A stretch of DNA of 64,000 nucleotides, from the NCBI RefSeq assembly GCF_011075055.1, contig NC_058147.1, positions 2,108,001 through 2,172,000 of the forward strand, read 5' to 3'. Shown piece by piece: positions 49,871 through 61,241 of the stretch. Positions within the stretch are counted from its first letter, which is position 1, and every line of letters begins with the position of its first letter. This stretch comes from Mangifera indica. Lineage: Eukaryota; Streptophyta; Magnoliopsida; Sapindales; Anacardiaceae. The position numbers were made by a program, and so were the translations under genes. The notes below the pieces were generated by a model. That model saw nothing but the letters and a program-made list of their open reading frames with translations, made no database searches and was not told the origin of the DNA.

Positions 49871-52800
49871 AAGGAGAAATGTGTGAAGAGAAAATAGAAA
49901 TGAGCTAATACACAAAAGGCTCACAAAGATGTTGGCTTTTGTTTAGTCATTGGCGGAGATTTTATATTATTGTTTATTTACTGGTCCAGTCATTGAGATC
50001 CTGCTGGAGGGACCGTACGGTCACAGGGCACATGTAGTTGTGGTAAGTCCTTACGTGTAAAAAGTAAAGCTGTACGTTTACTTTTCTAGAACATGGTTAC
50101 ATGTTCTTACCATAGGAGATTCGGTATGCGTTGGAGACTTAACTTTCTCAAATAAAAATAATATAAATAGTTAATACATAAATTCGGTCGATTAAATTTT
50201 ATAATAAAATTATATGTATTTATTTTAAATATATTTTATATAAATTATTATATAAATAATTAATTTTTAAATTAATAATAAAATAATACTCAATTTTGTA
50301 ATAATACACATCAGTATGTATATTTATATACATAAAGTAAGTATGTATAATATTGTTTTAGATTTTAATATAAATCAATTAATTTTGTGTAATATAAGTT
50401 TTAATTTTTATACTTATAATTTTAATATATTTATACATGGTATCTCAGTAAAAAAAACCAAAATGGGTTAAGTAATTCTAGTATACTAGCCAAAAAAACC
50501 TAACCACCGAATAACTCAATGAGTGGCCCAAATAGTCTAAAAAACCAAATGGGTTGAGTGATCTTGGTATTCCGGCCAAAAAACCAAATAAGTGGCTTTA
50601 ACAGTCAAACTTAATCTCGGATATCAAATAGTAATGTATTTAATCAAACGGTTGCTCCAACAACCTATAATGATTGCATTTGATGGAGGGTAATTAAAAA
50701 TTTTAAATTTTTATAGTTTTTGTATCTTTTTTCAAGATTATAATATGGTAATTAGAGTCTTCAACAACCAAACCTCTAAAGTTTTCATCTTATATCTTCC
50801 ACTTTTAACTCATTCTTTTAATTAGTGTGCCTCTCCCGACTCAATCTATCGATCATTTTGCTCTCTCGTCTTATAAAATTTTCCCAACTTCTATTTGAAT
50901 ATGCTATGCAATTAATTGTCAAAGAAACTCCCTTCAATCTCTTATGATTTTGGTGCAATTATATCTATCTTAGGTTTTAAACAAAAAGACGTATTTTTGT
51001 TGCAGTAAAAATTTACAAATATATGTATATATCTCAAAAGATAGCTTAAATAACAAAAATATAAATACCTAAGATCAAACATTGACTATCTATTATTGTG
51101 ATTATAAGGTCGATTACTTGATTCAAGGTTTCACATGTTTAGTATAATTAGTTCAAGTCAATCAAGTATCTAATCAAGAACTTTTTCAGAGTCAAATCGA
51201 AAGTCAACCTAATGAGTAGGCAATTCAATCTAACCAATGGTTAGACTGATTATTGGATTCAAGATTTCACCCGTATAATATTATTGACTCACACCAATAG
51301 AAAATCTAATCAGAAACCTTAAATCAATATTATCAAGGTCGAATCAGACATTAATTCAATTAGAGGGTAGTTCAATCCAACTAATGGTGAGGATGATAAA
51401 CTATTTAAATAACTATTAAAAATAATATTTAAAATAATTTTGTATAATTAATCGTTAAATATCTAATTTAAACTATTTAACGTAAAAATAAATTTAGCTG
51501 AATAATATACATTATTTAAATTAATGAGTAGGGTATCGTGTCTTCTCACCTTGTACAAAATTTGAAACTCAAGTTTACGTCTCGATATAAAAAAAAAAAG
51601 GTGAAAATTTTCCCCGGCTTGGAACCAGTTTTTAAAACCATGTCTTAAATGTAGTTTTAGACCACTCACTCCTAAATTTTATAATACTCATTGACCAAAT
51701 TCAAGCGGGTGCATTCAGGGTAAAAAAGAGAGGGAGGCACTAATGTGCAAACTCTGCCAAAGGTAATTTGACATTTCATTCATCTTCTACTTTCTTTGTC
51801 ACAAAGACTTGTAATTACCTAATTTGCAAGTCCATGAAAAAGACCAGAACACAAGGCAACAAAGACTAATTTCCATATTATGACTTGGGGAAATTTATGG
51901 CTCTACATTGAGACGCTATCCCTTCTCATGCCAAATAATTTGATCTCATCCAGAGTGACGATGATGCCTTCATGACTTTTAACAATGGTTAAGAGAGATT
52001 TAAAGCTCCTCAAAACTCTCTCATAAGGAGTCGGTACATTGAAACAAAGTATTTTCTTTGTGAGAACTGCAAGAAGATGCAACATGTCCTATAAATAGCA
52101 ATTCAATTCAATTAGAGCTAACGTTTGTAGAAAGTTGTCTTTTCTCACTTTTTAAAGAACAAACTGTAAATACTCCCTATACTATTAATTTTTAAAAGAT
52201 AAACCGTGAATACTCTTTATACTATTTTCAATTTCTAATATATACTAAAGAATTTGTTTAAATAATTTTAAAATACCCGATTCATTATATCTATAAATAT
52301 ATTATAAGAGAATTAGTTAATCTGAATAACATAATTACAAACTCGTAAAACCTACGTCTGATTGTAAAAGTTGTATTAATAATTAAATATATATTTTTTT
52401 ATAATTTTTAAACAGTAATAAATCAATCTCGAATCTATTTTCAAAAATATTGAGAACTCTCTTAACTGATAAAAAGAATTATCAGATTTTTGTTATTGAT
52501 TGTGACCTCATTCAATTCCCAGTAATTTATGCAAATCTTTATAGTTTTTTTAACAAATAAAATTGGAGCTACAGGGATGATAAATAAATAAGCAAAACAA
52601 GCTCATAATGTAAAGGTAGCAGCATCAACAAGAAAGAGAATCAAATCCCACTGAAAGGAACAGGGGGCATAACTCTGCTTTAATGTAAAGGTGGTAGATG
52701 GTGGAGAATATATTATGATGTGAGCACGTCTCCGATATAAAGCTTCAAAACTCTGCTTTAATAACATCAAGAAGAGCGTAAAGAGATGGATAGATGATGT

Positions 52801-53411
52801 CTGAGAATGTGACAAGTTCAGACGATGTGTGACTTATGGATTGTCACGTTATTACCGTTGAAATCGAACGTACCAAATCCTTTAAACGTGGAAATTTTCT
52901 GGTCACACAATTAGCGTGGCCAACATGAAAATTCCGTTCAATACCTAGGCATGTTCATCAGCTTTTTCTCCTTATGTCAAACAGAATTAATTTAAAACAT
53001 TCTAAATATTTAAAAGATTTTAAACAAAATTAACGCTCTCCTGAGGAGAAATTATTTTTCTACCCTCGGGATAAAACTTTACACCAGATAAAGGCTCAGT
53101 TTCTACTTACCGCCAGGGAGGGAGTGTTACATAATAATCTTTGTTATTTTGTTTATATTAATATTTATTTAAACATTCTCGATTTTAAAATATTTTATAT
53201 TTTATACTCAAATTTGATCAATTTGACAATAATTTGGATAAAATTTTGTTTTTCTTATACGATAAAAAGTCTGAAAAGAATAACACCACATCCTGAAAGA
53301 CCAACATGAATTAATGACACATGCATCACGTCAGACTGAGATAATGAACATAAAACTAAATAGCAACAGTAGATCATTTAACAACTCCAACAAGCTACCA
53401 AAAATATAAAA
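49871..53411. other. Intergenic AT-rich spacer
   Basis: 49,870-50,130 is the Sec14-like upstream side. Onward to 53,411 it is mostly A/T-rich. It includes an old tandem repeat near 51,110-51,390 and two short minus-strand frames at 51903-52085 and 52603-52815 that I cannot link to a family. Repeated phrases (GCTTTAATGTAAAGGT) occur near 52,600-52,760. No supported gene. Confidence 0.5.
51108..51385. repeat. Diverged tandem repeat, about 136-bp period
   Basis: GATTACTTGATTCAAGGTTTCAC (near 51113) reappears as GATTATTGGATTCAAGATTTCAC (near 51249), followed by matching TCAATC/CCAATAG and AATCTAATC(A)GAA blocks. Two units at roughly 75-80 percent similarity by eye, possibly remnants of a satellite-like array. 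Confidence 0.55.
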
Positions 53412-53865
53412 AGAGAGGTAAATATGTTTCAGTGGTAAAAACAAAATGACATTTTCTTTATTATTTCATTTACTTTTGATAATGTTTTATTATTAAAAAA
53501 TAAAAAAAATTATTTTAAAAATAAATTAATTAAAAAATTATTAAATATAAATAAATATTATATTTAATACAATTTAATATTTAATTAAAAGTAATAAATT
53601 ATTTTATCTCAATATATATAATATAATTATTTTTAAATAGAGAGGTAAATATGTTTCAGTGGTAAAAACAAAATGACATTTTCTTTATTATTTCATTTAC
53701 TTTTGATAATGTTTTATTATTAAAAAATAAAAAAAATTATTTTAAAAATAAATTAATTAAAAAATTATTAAATATAAATAAATATTATATTTAATACAAT
53801 TTAATATTTAATTAAAAGTAATAAATTATTTTATCTCAATATATATAATATAATTATTTTTAAAT
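53412..53865. repeat. Exact 227-bp tandem duplication
   Basis: 53412-53638 and 53639-53865 are head-to-tail copies, and I found no difference reading along them. Each starts AGAGAGGTAAATATGTTTCA and continues into very AT-rich sequence ending TTATTTTTAAAT. Identity in such AT-rich DNA implies a very recent duplication or an assembly artefact. Confidence 0.9.
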
Positions 53866-54350
53866 ATTTTTTGTTTTATTTATAATATTAATTAAAAATA
53901 AATTTAATTTTACAAAAAAAAATTAAAAAATAATATAATTATAATAAAATTAAAATTACTTTGATAATATTTAAAATAAAAATAATAATTATATTATTAT
54001 TTATATTACTTATTATATAATATTGGTAATAAAAAATTTTTTATAACTTTTTATTATTAATAAATTAAATAATAAAAAATAAATATAATTTACATCAATA
54101 ATAAATATTATTTATTAATTTAAAATTTAAAATAAACAAGGCATAAATGGCGGAATCCATCTGAACCAGATTAACCCAGCCCTGTTATAAAATGAAATAC
54201 CCCAAATTTTAAATATTTAATTAAATACTTAAATAATTTATTTAATTATAATTTATTTTTAATCCTAAACCATTCTACCACAAATAAAAAATAACATATC
54301 ACCGTTCTCAAAACAGGATGCTAATAATAAAATCGAAATGACTCCCGTTC
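53866..54350. other. AT-rich spacer
   Basis: Nearly pure A/T to 54,135 with no reading frame. More mixed sequence follows, leading to the likely 3' end of the minus-strand noncoding unit near 54,350. Confidence 0.4.
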
Positions 54351-57300
54351 ATTGATTCTAGAAATTACAGGGTCCCATTATGTTTCCAACATTATGCGAC
54401 AGTACAAAAGTCTTCTATCTTGGCTTTCAGCCTTCAAAGAGCAAAATAATCAAGTAACTTCACAGAGACACAACGAACATTTACAACAAAGACCCAGGTG
54501 GATTCGAACCACCATCCTCCCAAACGAAGTTTGAGCGCTCTACCCTATTTGAGCTTATGGGCCTATCCAGTCGAAAATACCACGACGACTCTGCAAATTT
54601 ATCTTCCAATGTTTTCTTTACTTTTTTTTTCCCCGCTAAGTTATCTTCCTATTTTCGCTACAACGACAGCCATATTTACTCAATTTTTTGCCAGGCTGTC
54701 TCAGATGTTCCACTGTTTATTAATTCAATTTTCAAAGCACAAAAAATGACGTGTAAACAAATTCGACTTAGTTGTTGAATTAATAAGGCATGCAGAACAA
54801 TGAATTATAGTCGACCTTTTTATATGATGAATTTAATAACACTCAAAACTGAAATTCATTCAAATTCCATAACCGCGAACTCCAATGCGGTAAATTATTT
54901 ACCTGCTGGGAAACTTCAAAATAGAATTAGTTGGGTCAGCCGTATTTTGACATAAAACCCAACAACGCTGTAGACAAACAACATATTTGCCGACGAGCTA
55001 AAAACGTGATCCAAAAGCACATTTCAGTGATAAACTAATAAGGCCCATCATTTTAACAGTTGAATAAATTGTAGACAAATGAATATCAAACGAATAGTTA
55101 CCTTACAGGTTTAATTTAAAAAAGAGACATCTGATAGCCTTAACACGGGTTGACAAACCTCAGCAGTTCATCACAAAAATCAGCAACCAAAACCTCAGTT
55201 TGCGTCATCCAGAGACACAAACAAAAATAGAGCCGCTACTACCTAATAAAAAGCACATTTCTGAAAGTAACTTCCAATGAATACATCAGACAAAATCAGC
55301 CTGGTTACAAATAAAGAGCTATAGGTAAATAAACAAGATCCAAAAATAAGAAACAGATTGAAGATAAAATATTAAAATTGCCTTGAACAACTCTGTACTC
55401 AAGCAATAGATTAAATAATCAGCAATATATACTAAACGAGAGGATAATTAAACTGAGCTACCAGCACGAGGAGGAAACGCAAGCCCTTAACAAGGAAATA
55501 AGAGACATGTCACAAGTTAAACTCCACCATCTTCAATGGGGACCGAGAGGTTGAGCAAGCCAAAAATACCATAGTCAGGGCAGCTCGACTTAACAAGCCA
55601 CAAAACTCCAGAAATTGAACGCAAGCCTGATGAAAGCAATAGAATCTCCAATGACAGCAAAACTAATTTCTTTGAAAGCAACACAGTTCACAATGACAGG
55701 ATGACGGTTACTACGGTGACAAAAATGCCAAAACCCCGCGATCACATGGGAATATTTAACCTCATATTCCTGCAAAAAAAACAAAAATTATCAAACAAAA
55801 TATTATGCATAAATAATTAATTAGTCTCAAAAACCTGACATAACATTCATAAAATTTACCTAATTTAAAAAATCCCTTCAACCATGTCCGAAAGCAGCTC
55901 CAAGAGAAGGCCTTGACAAGCATCACAAGGAACAATATTCTTCATCCATGCTGATTCAGCTGGTAACATTCCACAACAAAAAAGAATCTTCACAAAATAA
56001 AGAACCCAAATGCTTCGTACACAAGCTTCTCCCCCTTACAATATGATACAAAGATACAATACCTTCAAATTTACAACAGTGGTAACCCCCACCAATCAAC
56101 TGACAGCCAAACTCAAAAATGGTCCAACAACAAATAACAGGACCAAATCTTACAGAATAAAAAGGCAACATATTTAACAGCAGCAATGAATTAGTACTGA
56201 AATAATAATGCGGACACACTTTAAAGACCACAAATAATGCAGATAGTTGTACATTATTTAGCCACTTATTATCCAATATCACAACAATGGTTAATTATAA
56301 GTAAATATACAATAGTTTTTTTAAGCATATATAATTTGGTATATTCAATTTGATTGATAAAAATTGGATGTATAAATAACTTAAAGGACTAAAATTTGGC
56401 AAACATTACTTTTAAGACAAGAAATTGCAAGTTCAAGTATCAACCACTATCTATCTTCTATAGAATAACTCTGTATATAACATATGAAATGATCCCTTGT
56501 AAATAATATAGACTGAGTCAACTTGAAAAAGCTTTTTTAGAATTATTTCATAAGTAGATTACCAGGTTAGTTTAAAATGATAATAATATTCTCGAAAATC
56601 TTAAATATATGAAATTTAATAGTATATCCATAGCAGAAAAAGCTATGTTAAAGAAACATTTAAAGATCATTAAAATGAACATGCAAGTGATTAATGTTGT
56701 TATACAGGATAGATAAATTGAAAGGTTGTCATACTACCTGGTACCTGCTATGGCTGTTTATATAGTATATTTATGTCGTAAAATAAGTCCAATAAAGAGT
56801 AAATGAATTAAACTTGTGTGCTTCACTTATTTGTACCTGTGTTCCATCGCGTAGACCATTAGCAATTGGGTAGCCTGCACGGTGTGCTGATGAATTTCAA
56901 ACTGTGCGCGGAAATATATATTGCCTTTACAGATGGTTGTTGCGGGTTTGGCATCAAACCAAACAATTCACTCAACCAGCAAGAGACTGAAGAGAGGGAA
57001 AAAAAAGGCAGACACACCAGCCAGGAGGAGAGCCAGGGATTTAAGAAAAAACGAATCCCCGTACCATCTCCCCCGAAAACAAAAAATAATAATTTTATTA
57101 GGGTTTTTGACCTGCCATGCAAGCGCACCTGTCATGGCAAAGGTCGAACACGAACACACAGCATAATCCATCTCTAAAATCTTCACCTTACAAATCTTAC
57201 CTCTCATCTTTTGTTCTCTCAAACATAATTTTTTTTCACAACAATTTTTTCAAACTCACAATTTTTCTTCCTCACAAGATAGACCTTCTTCAAACGATAC

Positions 57301-57900
57301 AAGAATAATAAAACAACCTGTGAACAAATTACTCAGTATAACGAAAACCTTTATCCAGCTTACTGTAATTTCTGCCAACTATCAACAGCTTCTATGATCT
57401 CTGACACCGCAGCGGTCTGGATATCCTCCAATAAGCCAGCTCCAGCAGAACCGATCTATAAGAATTAAGTAAAGCAAACACAAACTTCCGTCCATCCTTA
57501 TTCCAGATCCAACGACCGTCCCAAAAACAGCAGAAACCCGAACCTATTCAAAACAAAAAAATAAGTTAATCGCTTGAATGATGTATAAATCGATCGAATA
57601 CTTACAAGCAATGGAAAAAACCAAATTCAATTCAAAATTGCTGAATAGATATAAACTAGAATAGCCTAAATACCTCGATTTACTCGACTGGAGATAGATC
57701 TATCCATTATCATGACCTCGCAAACTCTGCCGTAGGCGGTATATAGAGCCTGTACTCAAGTACCGAGAGGATCGCACAGATCCCAGAAAAGCCCTGACCA
57801 ACGTATAGATCGTAAAACGATCTATTTAGATCCATAAAGAGATTAAAGAGAAGCAAAAGCAAACGAAACAGATCTGAGAATTAGAAGGCGCGCCCCAACA
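54350..57900 (-). ncRNA. Possible spliced noncoding transcription unit
   Basis: A low-confidence call. On the minus strand, the 57.7-57.9 kb segment looks like a leader exon ending ATCGAG/gtattt at 57674. An acceptor (gaatag) opens a 180-nt exon 57543-57364 ending ACA/gtaagc. A further strong acceptor (poly-T then GCAG) precedes 55769. Sequence quality is higher (less AT-biased) in these parts than in flanking spacer. The only spliced frame near the 5' end is 63 codons (57713 to 57392) with no resemblance to known proteins, and later frames (55590-55784, 55956-56282) lack coding character. The tRNA-like element lies near the 3' end on the same strand. It could equally be a coding gene I fail to recognise. 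Confidence 0.35.
54490..54564 (-). ncRNA. tRNA-like cloverleaf element
   Basis: On the minus strand the 75 nt fold into a full cloverleaf. Acceptor stem AGGCCCA/TGGGTCT has 7 pairs including one G-U. The D arm is GCTC/GAGC. The anticodon arm is CTCAA/TTGGG with loop ACTTCGT. A 5-nt variable region precedes T arm GGTGG-TTCGAAT-CCACC. The B box (GGTTCGAATCC, 54500-54510) is a perfect match, and the A-box region is close but has one extra base between positions 8-9 and the D stem. Departures from a real tRNA: C instead of T at position 33, so the nominal anticodon TTC is doubtful, and no T4 terminator directly after the 3' end. It is therefore either a tRNA pseudogene or a tRNA-like processing signal in a longer transcript. 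Confidence 0.6.
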
Positions 57901-60900
57901 CCTCAATGACAACAATCATGGTTGTTGTGGCTTTAAAGACATGAAAACCGACTTAAAGGGGAACCCTAGATGATCCAACGGCTTTGATGATTTGACCAGC
58001 TTTGAGGTGGACGGTTGGATTTTTGGGTGATATTAGTAGTTATCTGGTTGTCAGTAGCGTGCTGTAATGGACAAGGTCTGGACGGCTATGATTTCGAGGA
58101 AGGTTCGCGATGAAAGTGATTTTTTTATTTGGCACGTCAATTACGATGGTGGTCAATTCGACGAAAATTCAAAGCTAACACCTCGTTTGGCTACTTGGCC
58201 TTGTGTAATCCATACATGTTTTAAGGTATTTAAGGTAGGTTTACAGAATTTGGGGCTTCTTAATTAAAATAAACTAATTTTATTAAAATTAAATAATATT
58301 AGTTAATAATTTATAAATGATATAAAATAGTCAAAATCTCAATTTAATATATGTTTTATTCTTCACTAATCTTAAAAGCTCTCATAAACACTTTTTTATT
58401 CAAAATTTTATAAAAAATTTTTGAAATATTTAGTAGAAAACATGAATATTTGACACAATAGCCACGCAACTTTGGTTTTTATTAAGAAAATAAGAGTTGA
58501 TTTAGATAAGATTTAGGTGGAGGAGGACAAAAATGGTATTTGCTAATGTTGTTTTATGGTCTTATCCATATTTTGATTGATTTGATTTCTTGATACAGCC
58601 TCTTCACCCACTGCTTTTGTCTTGGGCTGCGAGGCTCTGCTTCCCTGTTGTTTCATGCTGAGAAAGCCCGTGAAAACTTGATGGTTGCTTGCTTCATACT
58701 ATAGATTCCATCTGTTTGTGTGTGGCTGTGGAGGCAGACAAACTCTTTACTCCATTTCAATTGATTTTGTTCTTTGTAAGGCATTCAGTCCAACTCATCC
58801 CACCTACTTGCCAAGTATTGAACACCTTTTTTTTAACCTTAATTTTATCCGACCTTATACCAAACTATCTTACTCTATAAAAGTGATTCTAATTTAGGTT
58901 ACTGTTTTTGTGTGTGTGCACACCATATATCATGATTTGATTTAGATGTGAATTCGATCCAAATCAAGTATGAGACTAGTTCAAATTCGGATCAAATCCA
59001 AAATATCCGCTTTCAGTTTGAGTTCGGACTTATTTGAGTTAATCTATTGTATCATTAGAATACTATCAACAAAATGAATAAAGTCATTGACAAGGTCAAT
59101 ATACCAACCTCAAGTATATTCAGGGGTAGGTTGGACTTTTGGCATGATCCCTATTTTTCGGAAGGTTCGATAACATTGAATTTTCAAAGCCAATGCAAAA
59201 GTAAAACCTATGGGATGTTCGTCCCTATCTTTGAGATGTCTATCCCTATGAGTCGACAATTTCAAGTCGTGCTCATGCGATTTTTGAGATGCACGTCTTG
59301 GGGGACACTCTTCCCAGGTTCGTTTTCCAATTGTTATAAAACTTCTCCTTGTATCGCATTTAGGGTTATACGTTCTAACCCTAAACTCATGTTTCACAAA
59401 GGGAACACTAAGGATTGAGAGTCTTGGAGAGTCGTTGGCTTAGAGGAACGCCGTCAGATTCTTGCCACTCAAAGACTAAGCACCAGGAGAGTTAGGCGCA
59501 CTTTCCCTTTTCCCTTGTTATTTTTGGCATGTTTACGGTTTTTTATATATATACTCTGTATATGTAGATTTGTCTTGTTGTTGCATGTGAATATGCGTAA
59601 TGTAGTATAATGGCATAGAATCTTGAAAATGTGATGATTAGGTTGATGAGTTATATACTTATTCTTTGACTTCATATGATTTTCGTTTGATGATGATTAT
59701 TGAGGGATGGTCTGATTAGTGGGAAAAGTAACAAAGTGTTATAATGAGTCTGGGTGGTTAGGTTACTAAATCATCATCAAAATCGATGCATTTTTTTGAA
59801 AGTTGCAAAGGTTGGGGACATTGATCTTAACAAGAGAGGGACGATCGTCCCATCATGAGGTAGGAGATGATGCATAAGGGTAAATTGATAATTTGGCATG
59901 TAGGAGTGAGGTCAAAGGAGAATGATCGTCCTTTCCTGTTCTAGGATGGTCATCCCTCATAAAAGAGAGGATGCCCGTTTCTCACGATTAAAAAAAAAAT
60001 ACAGAGGGATCTCATACTGAGGGTTAGGGAAAATATGTTTTGCCCTCTATTTGATGATTAAGGGATGTAAGAGGAGTCTGAGATGTTCGTCTCATTGATA
60101 CATGAGGCGTTTGGGACATCTAACCCGATTCTCAGGAAGGTGTAAGAGGTGTTTGAGATGTCCACTTGATATACGTTTGGGATGTTGTATGATATGGATA
60201 AATGGATAGTCAGATTATCCAAGGAATTTCTAGTAATGCTTAGTGATTGTATGTGCCTATTGGGTGAATTATCACTTGTGTTTTGCTTTGGCTTGCAGGT
60301 AGACATGAAAACGAGGCAGACGGAGAGGCTGGTGGATTAGCTTAGTGACAGTGCAACCACCAATGAAGACTTTCTATTTTAATTTTTGAATTAAACTGTT
60401 TTGGGATCATTACTTTTATTATTTATAATATAATTTCAAGAAACTATGAATTTCATATTTTAATTTAATAAATTATCGAAGTATTTCATGAAATTATTTT
60501 CTTTTAATATATTTTAGAATTGTTATTGTATATATAACATGTTATCTTGGTAAATTACTTTTAGAAGTATAATCTGGAGATGAGATATTACAATGTCATT
60601 GGATGGATAATGAACAAACAATAAAACTATTTGTAATGAGTCAAACAATTTAAGTTAAACTAGTTCAAATTAGATCCATTCTTAATTCGATAATGTTTTT
60701 GGAGATTTTTTTAAGAAAAGAATTTCAAACTTTTAGCATGGTGTCCCTATTTTTGCTTCACAAGCTTCCCAGAGGGGCAAATAGAAAGATACTCTCCTTT
60801 ATTGCATGTGCATTAGCCGTCAATATATTCGACCTGAATCATCAAGGAAATATAAAGAGAAGGAATGGAACAAGGAGATAAAAGAAATATGCAGGCTTGA

Positions 60901-61241
60901 AGAGGAAGCTCTTTGGAACATCAGTAATTGCTTGCTTGGATTCTAGGCAAAGTCAGGACAGTGGAAGAACTGTAACAAAGAAACCCCCACTTACAGATAG
61001 ACCTAAACTGACGTTCACGTCAATCTTCTACCAAGTTAAAATTTCAAACATCATTTTATTATCACTTTGGACTCGACTTCCCACCGCACCCAACTTTGAA
61101 AGAACCCTCCCAACTACGAAAGGAATTTCAAACAATCTCATCCTCTTCAATTCTCTGCACAAGTCATGTCCCTAAAACAATGTCATTAAAACACAGTTTG
61201 CTGGAACTGAGTTGAGTTCGCCTTTCGGGTCCGAGTACGAG
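57901..61241. other. Intergenic, with probable retroelement debris
   Basis: 57,900-58,060 holds the presumed promoter of the minus-strand unit. 58,260-58,900 is AT-rich spacer. 59,070-60,600 contains low-copy-looking sequence with recurring GATGxTCGTCC/ATCGTCC words (59,215-60,180) and ends with GATGAGATATTACA, as many Ty3-type LTRs do. 60,690-61,241 precedes the TRM-like gene and is presumably its promoter and leader. Confidence 0.35.
59100..60595. mobile_element. Possible solo-LTR or retroelement remnant
   Basis: No coding domain of a retrotransposon is present. The support is weak: a 1.5-kb block different in composition from its surroundings, repeated GTCC words, and an LTR-like 3' terminus (ATATTACA) near 60,590. 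The matching 5' end and target duplication were not found. Confidence 0.25.

Noticed and set aside
51903..52085. 60-codon minus-strand frame with protein-like composition
   Set aside because: No recognisable family, no splice-linked neighbours that extend it, AT-rich surroundings; could be a relic but cannot be supported.
52603..52815. 70-codon minus-strand frame near repeated GCTTTAATGTAAAGGT phrases
   Set aside because: The frame includes the repeat itself and shows no secretion signal or peptide-hormone motif.
54352..54778. Short plus-strand ORFs (WIRTT-type peptides)
   Set aside because: They are the antisense translation of the tRNA-like element, a well-known artefact of tRNA-derived sequence.
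57364..57543. Box C/D snoRNA within the spliced unit
   Set aside because: No properly spaced C box (RTGATGA), D box (CTGA) and terminal stem could be placed.
59074..59418. 114-codon plus-strand ORF
   Set aside because: No similarity to retroviral-type gag or other protein that I recognise; opposite strand is also open, typical of chance in this composition.
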